From Streptomyces sp. SCL15-4 (GTDB taxonomy: Bacteria > Actinomycetota > Actinomycetes > Streptomycetales > Streptomycetaceae), in assembly GCF_033366695.1 (NCBI RefSeq), contig NZ_JAOBTQ010000001.1:8060001-8124000 (forward strand): 64,000 nucleotides of DNA, in the 5' to 3' direction. The notes under the pieces are model-generated. The model was not told where the DNA came from. It made no database searches and saw only the letters and a program-made list of their open reading frames with translations. The translations under genes and the position numbers were made by a program. Shown here piece after piece: positions 18,883 through 27,072 of the stretch. Each line of letters opens with the position of its first letter. The first letter of the stretch is position 1.

Positions 18883-19610
18883 GTCCCCGCAGGCGTAAGG
18901 TCCGGATGGCGGCGGCCAGGCGCCCGGCGGCCCGGCGGCACTCCCGCAGGCCGGCCAGACGGCGTCAGCACGCGCATGGCCGGCTGATCGGCCTGGTGCC
19001 GGCCGCGGTCCTGGTCGTCGCGCTGGTCGTGGCGGTCGTCAACTGGCTGCTGGCCCACTGGTGGGTCCTGGTCGTCATCGGCGTACTCGCGGCGCTCGCC
19101 GGCGGCGGCTGGGTCTACCACAGGCAGCAGCGGGCGCGGTGGGACGCGGTCCGCGCGCGAGGCCTGCGCTACGGCCTCTCCCAGCTCGACGCCCTGCATC
19201 ACACCCGGTTCGAGTACGCGGTCCGGGACCTCATGCGCCGTGACGGCTGCCGGAACGCGGTCCGGGTCGGGGGCGGCGGCGACCTGGGCGCCGACGTGAA
19301 GGCGACCGACCCCTACGGCAGACGCTGGGTGATCCAGTGCAAGCACCGCCGCAACGGCCTCGCCGGCTCCGCGGTGGGCACGCCGGACCTCCAGGTCCTC
19401 AACGGCACTGCCCGCCAGGTCCACGGCGCCGACGTCGCGGTCATCGTGACCAACGGCCGGGTCACCGCACCCGCCGTGAACTTCGCCGAGCAGCAGCGCC
19501 TCCACGTCGTCGACCGGCGCACCCTCGGAGTATGGGCGTCCGGCTCACGCCCACTGTGGGAGCTACTGCGCGCCGTCCCGCCGCCTCGCAGACCGACCAC
19601 CCTCTCCTGA
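18879..19610 (+). CDS. Membrane-anchored Mrr-like (PD-(D/E)xK) restriction endonuclease-fold protein
   Basis: 243 residues from GTG 18879 (GTGA overlap with the small membrane protein). The N-terminus is very basic, then two hydrophobic helices (about residues 40-85), then a C-terminal nuclease domain. GADVKATDP, RWVIQCKHR and a following Gln/Asn-rich helix match the Asp...Gln-x-Lys signature of Mrr-type endonucleases. Such membrane-tethered Mrr-like proteins are common in actinomycetes and may act on foreign or modified DNA. No methyltransferase is nearby, so it is not a classical restriction-modification pair. Confidence 0.82.
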   Translation: MSPRRRKVRMAAARRPAARRHSRRPARRRQHAHGRLIGLVPAAVLVVALVVAVVNWLLAHWWVLVVIGVLAALAGGGWVYHRQQRARWDAVRARGLRYGLSQLDALHHTRFEYAVRDLMRRDGCRNAVRVGGGGDLGADVKATDPYGRRWVIQCKHRRNGLAGSAVGTPDLQVLNGTARQVHGADVAVIVTNGRVTAPAVNFAEQQRLHVVDRRTLGVWASGSRPLWELLRAVPPPRRPTTLS

Positions 19611-20126
19611 GGACGCCGGGACAGGCCCGCCGTCAACAGCCATAACGGAGCACACTCGTTGAGGGTGATCTCCGGGACGACTGGTGCTCCTCCTGCACCG
19701 CCTCGCCCTGCGGCAGCGTGCCCGCCGAGGACCTGTTCGCGTGTCAGGGCCCTCGATGACAGGCTGCTGCTCCCGGTCGGCGGCCGGGGCAGGCGCATGT
19801 TCCACCACAGCACTGCAAGGACGTGCTCGCCGGTGCGGGCGTGCGGTTCTCGCCCGGTCACGAGCCACGTGCCGTCGGCCTGATCTCTGGCGCGGAACCC
19901 GTCCGGGCTCAGCCCCGTGAACCCGTGGGATCCGCTCACTGGACGGCGGCCTCCGACGGCGACCAAGAGCACGGCCAGGGCCTCGGGCCGGTCATCGGGC
20001 ACCGAGGACAGGCGGGCACACGACGCGGGCCGTCAGGTGAGTACGTGGACGAAATCCTGCGGAGCGTGCTGCGTGCCGGCCACGGCGCGCAGGCGTCGTG
20101 GCCGGCACGGTTCGAAGTCACTCTCC
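19611..20126 (-). pseudogene. Non-coding stretch with a possible decayed gene
   Basis: No intact gene. On the minus strand, about 19740-20000 encodes a protein-like segment (GLSPDGFRARD, GTWLVTGREPHARTGEHVL) that has no ribosome site and runs on into the antisense of the nuclease gene. I read it as a remnant at the left edge of the halogenase operon. Confidence 0.3.
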
Positions 20127-20891
20127 TCAGAGGGAGGAGCCTTCGCCTCCTGTCGCCGTGGTGGTGACCGGCTCGGCGGATGGGGCCGGCAGCCGCGCGG
20201 CGACGGTCCGGGCCACGGCCTCCGCCTCGGCGTCGACGTAGAAGTGGCCGCCGGGGAAGCGCACGATCTCCGTCTCCGCGGCGGAACTCAGCCGCCATGC
20301 GTCCAACTGGTCGTCGCTGAAGAGGTCGTCCGTTCCGCAGCACACCACCAGGTGGCTCTCGGTCGTCGTACGCCGCATGGTGCGCACGAAGGAATCACAC
20401 ACGGCGAAGTCCGCCCTGAGCAGTCGCACCGCGTGCTCACGCAGCTGCGCGTTCTCCAGGATCTGCGGTGCCGGCCCACCGAAGCGGGCCGCGACGCGCA
20501 GGACCTCCTCGTCGTCGGCGTGGAGCGGATCGCCTTCGAAGAGCGGCTGCACGCGCAGGGGCCCCAGGTTCGCGGAGGCGAAGAGTACCGAGCACCGTGC
20601 CTGCCCCGGGGTCTGTTCCAGCCTCGCGGCCAGCGACAGACCGAGATAGGCGCCCATGCTGTGGCCGAAGATCGCGAACTCTCCTGTCACGCCGGCGTCC
20701 GCCAGCCGCGCGTCGAGATCGCTCACCGCGTCCGCGGCGGTGTGGACCGGTTCCTCCCGCCAGCGACGGCCCCGGCCCGGCAGTTCCAGCGGGACCGGCT
20801 CCAGCCATGCCGGGAGGGCCCGGACGAGCCCGTCGAAGACCCGGGCGGTCCCGCCCGAATGGTGGAGCATGACCAGGGGGTAGCGACTCAC
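20127..20891 (-). CDS. Type II thioesterase (TEII)
   Basis: A 254-residue alpha/beta hydrolase of the GrsT/TEII family: LVMLHHSGG near the start, nucleophile elbow FGHSMGA (Ser), Asp in CCGTDDLF, and GGHFYV with the catalytic His. GTG 20891 overlaps the exporter stop (GTGA). It places the LVMLHHSGG strand about 6 residues from the start, as in other TEIIs. These enzymes hydrolyse acyl groups from carrier-protein phosphopantetheine. The operon has no multimodular synthetase and no release domain, so this is the likely enzyme that frees the finished aminoacyl product from the carrier. Confidence 0.9.
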   Translation of the reverse strand: MSRYPLVMLHHSGGTARVFDGLVRALPAWLEPVPLELPGRGRRWREEPVHTAADAVSDLDARLADAGVTGEFAIFGHSMGAYLGLSLAARLEQTPGQARCSVLFASANLGPLRVQPLFEGDPLHADDEEVLRVAARFGGPAPQILENAQLREHAVRLLRADFAVCDSFVRTMRRTTTESHLVVCCGTDDLFSDDQLDAWRLSSAAETEIVRFPGGHFYVDAEAEAVARTVAARLPAPSAEPVTTTATGGEGSSL

Positions 20892-21895
20892 TCCTTGACC
20901 TCCGATGCAGGTGGGGACGAGCGCTGCCGGGCATCGACCCAGCGACCCAGATAGGCCGACAGCAGCACCAGCGCTCCTCCGGCCAATTGGGCCGGACCGA
21001 GGTGTTCGCTGAGCAGTACGACCGCGAAGACGGCGGCGAAGAACGGCTCGGTGGACAGCACCAGGCCCACCCGGGTGGGACTCGACACCCGAGCGGCGTG
21101 CAGTTGGGTGAGGAACGCGAACGCGGTGCCGGCCACGCCCAGATAGGCGATGACCAGCCAGGCGTCGCCCGGCAGATGTTCCACCTCGTGCCAGGACCGT
21201 TCCGGCTGGACGAGCGACAGCAGCAGGCCGCCGAGCGCGACCACCCACAGCTCGATGCCGGTTACCCGGATGAGTGACACCTCGCGGCCCTTCGATCGTG
21301 AACCGAAGAGCACGATCTGCGCGGCCCGGATGACGGCGGCCGCCAGGATGATCAGGTCGCCGCTCCGTACCGAGAGTCCTTGGTCCAGGGTGAGCAGCGC
21401 GCATCCGGCGAGGGAGAGCAGTGTGAGCGGGTAGATGCTCCGGGCGACCCGCACCCGCAGGAACACCCGCTCGATCAGCGGGACGAGCATGACCGACAAG
21501 GAGATCAGGAAGCCGGCGTTGGACGCCAGGGTGTAGCGGACGCCCAGGGTCTCCAGGGACAGGATGCCGAAGAGCAGGCACCCGAACAGGACGCCCAGGG
21601 ACACCTCCTCACGGGTGACTCCACGCCATACGCGCAAGGACAGGACCGTGATGACCAAGGCGCCCATCGCGAAGCGTAAGAACAGGAAGGCGGGGACGGA
21701 GATGAACTGCCCCGACCACTGCATCGCCACGTACGTGGAACCCCACACGATCGCCACGCCCAGCACACCGATGTCGCTGAGCCAGGTCGTGGCCGGGCGC
21801 GCGCCGGGCGCTGCCGGGGCCGGGCCGGCGGGAACGGCTTCGTCGACGACTTGCGCCTCGGCGACGCTCTTCGCGGCGCGGTCAGACGTGCTCAA
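20888..21895 (-). CDS. EamA/DMT-family exporter
   Basis: 335 residues with two EamA repeats, about ten membrane helices, starting after a 35-residue Ala/Pro-rich N-terminus (GVAIVWGSTYVAMQW begins helix 1). EamA proteins commonly export amino acids or their analogues, as in RhtA/YdcZ-type threonine and homoserine efflux. That fits a small amino-acid product. The gene overlaps the editing-protein gene by 14 bases and the thioesterase by 4, so it belongs to the operon. It probably exports the chlorinated amino acid and contributes to self-resistance. Confidence 0.92.
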   Translation of the reverse strand: MSTSDRAAKSVAEAQVVDEAVPAGPAPAAPGARPATTWLSDIGVLGVAIVWGSTYVAMQWSGQFISVPAFLFLRFAMGALVITVLSLRVWRGVTREEVSLGVLFGCLLFGILSLETLGVRYTLASNAGFLISLSVMLVPLIERVFLRVRVARSIYPLTLLSLAGCALLTLDQGLSVRSGDLIILAAAVIRAAQIVLFGSRSKGREVSLIRVTGIELWVVALGGLLLSLVQPERSWHEVEHLPGDAWLVIAYLGVAGTAFAFLTQLHAARVSSPTRVGLVLSTEPFFAAVFAVVLLSEHLGPAQLAGGALVLLSAYLGRWVDARQRSSPPASEVKE

Positions 21896-22538
21896 CGACG
21901 TACCCCACCTTCAGGACGCCGCCCTTGATCTTGACCGAGCGCAACGAGAATCCGGTGAGCTGCCCGAGCGAGCTGACGTGGGTGCCGCCGCACGGGTCCT
22001 CCTGGAGGCCGTCGATGCCGATGATGCGCCGGTCGCCCTGCTCGGTCGCGTACACCTTGCGATCGGCCTCGATGGCCTGCCGGGTGCGTTCCTCCACGGT
22101 CGCCGCCAACTGCTGCAGATCGGGCTTGCCTCCCTCACCGGCGTCGAACTCGATGCGCGCCTGCCCGGGGAAGTGGTTGCTCACCCGGTGGCGGAAGCCG
22201 AGCTGCCGCACGAACCCGTCCACGACGTGACCGCAGGTGTGGAGGGCCGCGTGGCGGCGGCGCGCCTCGGGGTCGATGGCACTGGTGACCTCGTCGCCGA
22301 TCGTGAAGGGCCGCTCGCACGAGAGGCGTACGACGTGCTCGTCCGTCTCGGGCGCCTTGAAGGGCCGCGCCGCCGTCTCGTCGACCGTTCCCACGTCGCT
22401 CGGCTGTCCGCCGCCCTGCGGGTGGAAGATGTTGTCCTGCAAGGTGAGCCAGTACCCCAGCTCACCGCTTCCCGCATCGACCACCCGCGTGGTGACGGTG
22501 AACCGGTACGTGTCCTTGAGGTAGATGTGGCGCTGCAA
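21882..22538 (-). CDS. AlaX-like alanyl/threonyl-tRNA editing-domain protein
   Basis: 218 residues from TTG 22538, six bases after GGAG; the frame extends to 22610, but that part lies inside an intergenic hairpin. It has all four zinc ligands of the AlaX/ThrRS-AlaRS editing fold: RRRHAALHT (H96, H100) and DPCGGTHV (C183, H187). It also has QGGGQPSD, conserved in AlaX proteins. AlaX enzymes deacylate mischarged tRNA in trans. Inside an operon that appears to chlorinate threonine, it could remove chlorothreonine from tRNA as self-protection. That role is inferred. Confidence 0.9.
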   Translation of the reverse strand: MQRHIYLKDTYRFTVTTRVVDAGSGELGYWLTLQDNIFHPQGGGQPSDVGTVDETAARPFKAPETDEHVVRLSCERPFTIGDEVTSAIDPEARRRHAALHTCGHVVDGFVRQLGFRHRVSNHFPGQARIEFDAGEGGKPDLQQLAATVEERTRQAIEADRKVYATEQGDRRIIGIDGLQEDPCGGTHVSSLGQLTGFSLRSVKIKGGVLKVGYVVEHV

Positions 22539-22568
22539 CGAAGTCTCCGGGGAAGTCAGTTGAGGTGT

Positions 22569-22602
22569 GCTGGGGCGGCCCGGCCGGCGGGCCCGCCCCA
22601 GC
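22569..22602. terminator. Strong hairpin between halogenase and editing gene
   Basis: GCTGGGGCGG (22569-22578) pairs perfectly with CCGCCCCAGC (22593-22602), and the G/C-rich interior can extend the stem. No U-tract follows on the minus strand. It may be a partial terminator, an mRNA processing site or a stabiliser that sets the ratio of halogenase to downstream products. Confidence 0.6.
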
Positions 22603-22616
22603 AATATCACAGTCCC

Positions 22617-23573
22617 TCAGAAGCGCCGCGGCGCGAAGACGTAACCCGTCTGGCTCTCCTTGGCGATGCGGTTGATGCCGTACTTGTCCTCACCGGCGAC
22701 GACGACGGCGCCGTAGTTGTCCAGCGGGATACCGCCGCCGTACTCCGCCACGGTCTCCGTGCCCGGGTAGACGTGCACCTGGGTGGGCACGTAACGGGCG
22801 GCGAAGCCCATGCGGTAGTCCTTGTTGCTGCCGGTGTGGGGGAGCGAGGCGTGCATCAGGGTCGACCAGAAGATGACGCACTCGCCCTTCTTCATCACCA
22901 GCGGGAACGCCTGCGACTCGTCGGGCTTCCAATTCGGGTCCTTCTGGAGCTGGCGGTAGTCGTAGCCGAAGAAGCCACGCTTGACGCCGTCCTTCTCGCG
23001 GCTGTTGATGGCGTTGGGGTCGTAGTCCATGGCCAGCGACTCGTCGTAGTTCATGTGCCGGTGGGTGCCGGGCATGAGCTGGAGGCAACCGTTCTCCAGC
23101 GTCGAGTCGGTGAAGGCGGTCCACACGGTGATGGTGCCGCCGAAAGCGGGCCGGCCTTCCTCGGACGGCCACATGATCTGCGGCTTCTTGCTGGCGTTGG
23201 CGAACGTCGCCGCCTGGTGCCAGTCGGTCCCCTCGTCCCCCGGGTACTTGGGGAAGAACTCCGTGCGCCAGCACAGGACGTCGGGCCCCAGGATGGAGAC
23301 CACGCGGTCGACGATCTCCGCCTTCATGATGTGCTCGGAGAGCAGGTCGACGTCGAGGTGGCGGTCGTAGTTGGAGATGTTGGTGACAGCGCCGAGCGCG
23401 TCGTCAGGGTAGATGGCGCGGGAGCGGTCCGGCAGCTGGCGCCGGATGGTGTTCCACCGCTCCTCCATTTCCTCCGGCTCGTACACCTTGATGGGGCCGA
23501 TGAAGCCGTCACGCTCGAACTTCTCGAGTTCGTCGGCTCCGAGTCGGAAGTCCGTCTGCTCACTGGTGCTCAT
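22617..23573 (-). CDS. SyrB2-type non-haem Fe(II)/2-oxoglutarate halogenase
   Basis: 318 residues of the phytanoyl-CoA-dioxygenase-like chlorinating enzyme family. The diagnostic iron site reads WHQA (H119-Q120-A121). Alanine replaces the facial-triad carboxylate of hydroxylases, leaving room for a chloride ligand. The second His is in LMHAS (H241), and the 2-oxoglutarate Arg is near R254-R260. [19 protein letters not shown] and FWSTLMHAS are close to SyrB2 as I recall it. SyrB2 chlorinates the methyl group of threonine bound to a carrier protein. The operon supplies a carrier protein and a threonine-type adenylation enzyme, so the same reaction is expected. Confidence 0.95.
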   Translation of the reverse strand: MSTSEQTDFRLGADELEKFERDGFIGPIKVYEPEEMEERWNTIRRQLPDRSRAIYPDDALGAVTNISNYDRHLDVDLLSEHIMKAEIVDRVVSILGPDVLCWRTEFFPKYPGDEGTDWHQAATFANASKKPQIMWPSEEGRPAFGGTITVWTAFTDSTLENGCLQLMPGTHRHMNYDESLAMDYDPNAINSREKDGVKRGFFGYDYRQLQKDPNWKPDESQAFPLVMKKGECVIFWSTLMHASLPHTGSNKDYRMGFAARYVPTQVHVYPGTETVAEYGGGIPLDNYGAVVVAGEDKYGINRIAKESQTGYVFAPRRF

Positions 23574-23643
23574 GCGTTCTCACCCTTCGATGTGGCCGAT
23601 ACGCCGTTCAAGCGTTGCTGCGTCGGAGTTGTGAGGAAACGAT

Positions 23644-23913
23644 TCAGCTGATGGTCGTGCGGGCGGCGAGATCGGCGCCGGCCTCCGCGATGCTCCCCTC
23701 GAAGAGCACCTTGATGTCGTATTCCGCACCGAACCTGTCCTTCGCCCGCTGGCTCAGCTGCAAGGCGAGCATGGAGTGCCCGCCCAGGTCCAGGAAGTTG
23801 TCGTCCGGGCCCGCCTGGGGATCTTCGAGCAGTTCGGCGACCCATTCCAGGGTCAGCTGCTGCACCTCCTCGGTGCTCCCCGCCTTCGGGCCACGGCTCA
23901 GGGTTTCCGACAT
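23644..23913 (-). CDS. Free-standing peptidyl carrier protein
   Basis: 89 residues with the phosphopantetheine site DLGGHSML (Ser47) inside a carrier domain of normal size (about residues 15-85). It starts 3 bases after the adenylation gene stop. In SyrB1-type systems the adenylation and carrier domains are fused; here they are separate. It should carry L-threonine as a thioester for the halogenase. The 70-base gap to the halogenase contains no obvious terminator. Confidence 0.93.
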   Translation of the reverse strand: MSETLSRGPKAGSTEEVQQLTLEWVAELLEDPQAGPDDNFLDLGGHSMLALQLSQRAKDRFGAEYDIKVLFEGSIAEAGADLAARTTIS

Positions 23914-23916
23914 CCG

Positions 23917-25506
23917 TCATCTCCTTTCTTCGAAGGCCCGGGCCACGGAGGCCCGGTCGGCCTTTCCGTTGATCGTGCGCGGCAGCTCCGGCAGTGCCAG
24001 ATACTGCGCGGGCTGCATGTACGACGGCAGGACCGACTTCACGTGGGCGCGCAGGGCACGGGCATCGGGTCCCGCGTCCTCCTCGGAGGCACGTGCCGTG
24101 TAGGCGCATACCAGTCGGCTGTCGCCCGGCGCGAACTCATGCACCCAGACCACCGCGTCGACCACCGCGGGGTGCGTGCGCACCGCGGCCTCCACATCGC
24201 TGAGTTCGATACGGTGGCCGCGGAGCTTCACTTGCAGGTCGGCCCGGCCCTGGTAGACGAGATCGCCCCCGGCTCGCCGGCTGACCAGGTCACCGGAGTG
24301 GTAGTAGCGCCGCGGTGGCTCACCGCCGTCCCGCGCAGGACCGGTGGTGAAGCGTTCGGCGGTCAGTTCGGGCCGGTTGAGATAGCCCTCGCTCACCTGC
24401 GGACCGGCCAGCCACAGCTCGCCCTGCTCGCCCGGTACGGCGTCCCGCCCGTCCTCGGTGACGATCCGGTAGGTGAAGCCGGGCAGCGGCCGGCCGATGA
24501 CCGAGTCTTCCGCTGCCAGGTCGTCCTCGGTCAGCCGATGGAACGTGGCGTGCACCGTGGTTTCGGTGATGCCGTACATATTGACCAGGTGCGGTCGCTC
24601 CAGGCCGAAACGCTTCGCCCAAGGGCGCACCACGGCGGGCGTGAGCTTTTCGCCGCCGAAGACGACGTAGCGCAGTTCCGGCAGGTCGATGCCCTCGTTC
24701 AGGATGGCTGTGGTCAGCGCGCTGAAGGCGGTCGGTGTCTGGTTCAGCACCGTGATCCCCCGGTCGCGTACGACCCGGGCGGTCTCGACAGGGGTGCGGG
24801 CCGTCCAGTACGGCAGGACGACCAGTTCCGCGCCGGTGGTCAGCGCGCCCCAGATCTCCCAGACCGAGAAGTCGAAGGCCATGGAGTGGAAGAGCAGCCA
24901 TCGGTCTTCGGCCGAGAAGGAGAACAGGCGCGAGGCGGCCGCGAAGAGAGCGGTGACGTTGCCGTGCCGGACGGGAACCCCTTTGGGGCGGCCCGTGGTG
25001 CCGGAGGTGTAGATGATATAGGCGACGTCCTGCGGGCCGGGCCGTTCGGGCCCGGGGCCCTTGTCCGCCCGGTGCTCCCGCAGCGCTGCCACGCTCTCCT
25101 CGGTGACCACCGGCCCTGTGTATCCGGAGGCCTCACCGGCGTCTCCCACCAGCGCGACCACCTGGCTGTCGGTGACGATGAACGCGTTGCGAGCGGGTGG
25201 GTTGCGGATGTCCAAGGGGACATAGGCGGCGCCGGCCCTGAGGATGCCGAGCATGGCGGCGATGGCGTTCGCGCCAGGAGGCATGCGCAGCGCGACCCGG
25301 TCGCCTCTCCTCACCCCGGCGTCGTGAAGGAGACCTGCGAGAGCGTCGACCCAGGAAGAGAGGTGGCCGTACGAGATCTTTTCGTCGTCAATGTGTAGAG
25401 CGGTGCGGTCGGGCTTTTCGATGGCGGCCCTGGAGAATAAATCAACCAGCGTCGCGCCGAACTCTGCATCTTTTGGCGAGGGGTACTGGGTCTTCTCTTC
25501 GGACAC
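23917..25506 (-). CDS. Stand-alone NRPS adenylation enzyme, threonine specificity code
   Basis: 529 residues from GTG 25506 (GGAG five bases upstream). It has the AMP-binding core YTSGTTGRPKGV, YGITETT, YYHSGD and the C-terminal NGKADR lysine. Aligning by hand with GrsA-PheA, the pocket residues read D212 F213 W216 N255 V282 G284 M310 V318 H319 plus the final Lys: D-F-W-N-V-G-M-V-H-K. The accepted threonine code is DFWN(I/V)GMVHK. It should form threonyl-AMP and load the adjacent carrier protein. It has no condensation domain. Confidence 0.94.
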   Translation of the reverse strand: MSEEKTQYPSPKDAEFGATLVDLFSRAAIEKPDRTALHIDDEKISYGHLSSWVDALAGLLHDAGVRRGDRVALRMPPGANAIAAMLGILRAGAAYVPLDIRNPPARNAFIVTDSQVVALVGDAGEASGYTGPVVTEESVAALREHRADKGPGPERPGPQDVAYIIYTSGTTGRPKGVPVRHGNVTALFAAASRLFSFSAEDRWLLFHSMAFDFSVWEIWGALTTGAELVVLPYWTARTPVETARVVRDRGITVLNQTPTAFSALTTAILNEGIDLPELRYVVFGGEKLTPAVVRPWAKRFGLERPHLVNMYGITETTVHATFHRLTEDDLAAEDSVIGRPLPGFTYRIVTEDGRDAVPGEQGELWLAGPQVSEGYLNRPELTAERFTTGPARDGGEPPRRYYHSGDLVSRRAGGDLVYQGRADLQVKLRGHRIELSDVEAAVRTHPAVVDAVVWVHEFAPGDSRLVCAYTARASEEDAGPDARALRAHVKSVLPSYMQPAQYLALPELPRTINGKADRASVARAFEERR

Positions 25507-25522
25507 AATGGCTCCATTGTGT
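25503..25522. promoter_or_regulatory. 20-bp palindrome covering the adenylation gene start
   Basis: ACACAATGG-CT-CCATTGTGT has 9-base arms and a 2-base centre. It contains both the ribosome site (GGAG on the minus strand) and the GTG start of the operon's first gene. It could be an operator or an RNA hairpin that hides the ribosome site. Confidence 0.6.
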
Positions 25523-26296
25523 ATTGATGACCAAATCCACCAGTCCAACGTGGCCCCGCAGTCGCAACACATCGTTACATGATTGATGCCTGTACGGACC
25601 TCGGCGTAGATAAATGTGATCTTAGTTACATGTGATCGTCAAAGGTTTGTTCACTTTGGCTGAATCCGCATCTTGACGGGAAAGTGGAATACATAGCTCC
25701 GATGGAAGTTGGCGAGAAATGACCTGAACACCCCCGGAGCGCCGCGCCTGCGGAGTCCGGACACAGCCGTCCGTTTCTTCGTCGGTGGCGCAGTCGTCCC
25801 GGCTGCAGCGCGCGTCGACGGCGCGCTCACCCGCCGCCTCGGCAGCCACCGGTCACCGGCGTGAGCTGCGCGGGCCCGACCGTGTGGCCCGTCCCGTTCC
25901 GGGCGTACGCCCCCTGTCGCGGCTCACCGACTCTTGCCGGAGGCAGCGCTTCGGTGCCGAGCGGGGCTTTCCTGACTAGGTCTGACGTTCGCCGCGTTCG
26001 GCGTCGGCCGAGAGCTGGCCGGAACGCACCTGCGGTACGCGGCCAGGCAGGCTGTGTCCGTCGGCCAAGGGCTCCTGATCGCAGCCTGTGCCGCCGGTAC
26101 GTCGTTGCTCTGCCTCCGCTGGATACCTGCAACGGCCCCGGAGGGCGCCCGCTCGCCTTTGTGTACGACCGTCCGTGGCATAGGAAACGGTCGTCTCCAC
26201 CGAGACCCAGGCCGGCTCATCCCCGGAACGGGTGCGGTTTCGAACCGACTTGATTCACGGCATGCAGGGAGTGGTCAATCCGGCATCTCCATCCGG
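25507..26296. other. Upstream region of the halogenase operon
   Basis: About 790 bases without a credible gene. The first 200 bases are A/T-rich for this genome and should hold the operon promoter. GTTACATG occurs twice (near 25572 and 25627), a possible regulator site. The remainder (25750-26290) has broken frames only. Confidence 0.45.
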
Positions 26297-26458
26297 GGCG
26301 TGGTGCACGCCTTCCCGGCGGTCACCAACGCGGCGTCGAACGGCATCTGCCGGTCCGTCGGGTTCCGGTTCCGGGCGGAGGCCGAGGTGGAGTTCGCCGG
26401 GCGGATGCTCCGGACCCACCACTGGGTCGTCGATCCGCGGACGGACCCGATCCGGTGA
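26297..26458 (+). pseudogene. C-terminal remnant of a GNAT acetyltransferase
   Basis: About 54 codons ending at TGA 26458 encode VTNAASNGICRSVGF followed by RTHHWVVDPRTD. This matches the end of GNAT acetyltransferases, whose acetyl-CoA loop region is followed by an (A/S)N..(C/A)..LGF helix. The N-terminal two thirds are absent. It lies at the right edge of the halogenase operon region and looks like a deletion product. Confidence 0.6.
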
Positions 26459-26465
26459 CGGCGAG

Positions 26466-26770
26466 TCAGGGCGCGCTTCCGGCCTCCCCGGCGGTCGTCC
26501 GCGGGGCCGGACCGGTCGGGGGCCGCGGCGGCACGGCCCGGTTCAGCCGCCGGAACAGCTCGCGGACGCGGTGTTCCATGGCCTTGTCCGGCCGGTCGTA
26601 GGGCCGGGCGCCGTCGACCGGGGTCGTGCCGAGGGCCCTGCCGGGGTCCCGGTGCGCGCCGGGCGCGCCGCCGAGTGCGCCGTAGGACCAGCCCACCAGC
26701 CGCGCCGGGTATACGTATTCTGGCCGCGAGAACGGCAGCGACGTCCCGGTCGGCGGCCGGCACCGGCCCG
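26466..26770 (-). pseudogene. Probable gene fragment, unknown family
   Basis: An open minus-strand frame with protein-like sequence (SLPFSRPEYVYPARLVGWSYG, then DKAMEHRVRELFRRLN) has no start with a ribosome site; the first possible start is a GTG at 26696. It may be the tail of a truncated gene. The family is not recognised. Confidence 0.3.
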
Positions 26771-27072
26771 GCCGCCCCGCCGGCTGCCGCCGGGAAGTTC
26801 ACGGTGGCCGGCTCGTTCGCGTGCGCGTCGGCGTACGCGTGTGGCCGGGTCTGGCGGATGGCCGCAGATGCGCGTCGCCGGGGAGTTGCCGTATCCGCCC
26901 GCCAGGGGAGCGGGGCGCTGGTCGTGACCGTGCAGAGGGTGTCGTCGGTGGTGCAGGGCGCCCGCGGTGTCCGCACGAGCGCGGTCGGGGCGCGCGGCTC
27001 CGCCCGGCCGTGGGAGGCGATCCGGGCCGGGGCCGCCGCCGGAGCGTCCCGGCGCGGCTCGGGGTGGCGTGT
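26771..27072. other. Intergenic, nothing recognised
   Basis: Very G/C-rich sequence between the fragment above and the RTX-like gene. Frames are short or have atypical codon use. No hairpin was identified with confidence. Confidence 0.3.

Noticed and set aside
22617..23573. Reading the Fe/2OG enzyme as an ordinary phytanoyl-CoA-type hydroxylase
   Set aside because: The iron motif is HxA rather than HxD/E, and the neighbours are a threonine-type adenylation enzyme and a carrier protein, matching the halogenase subgroup.
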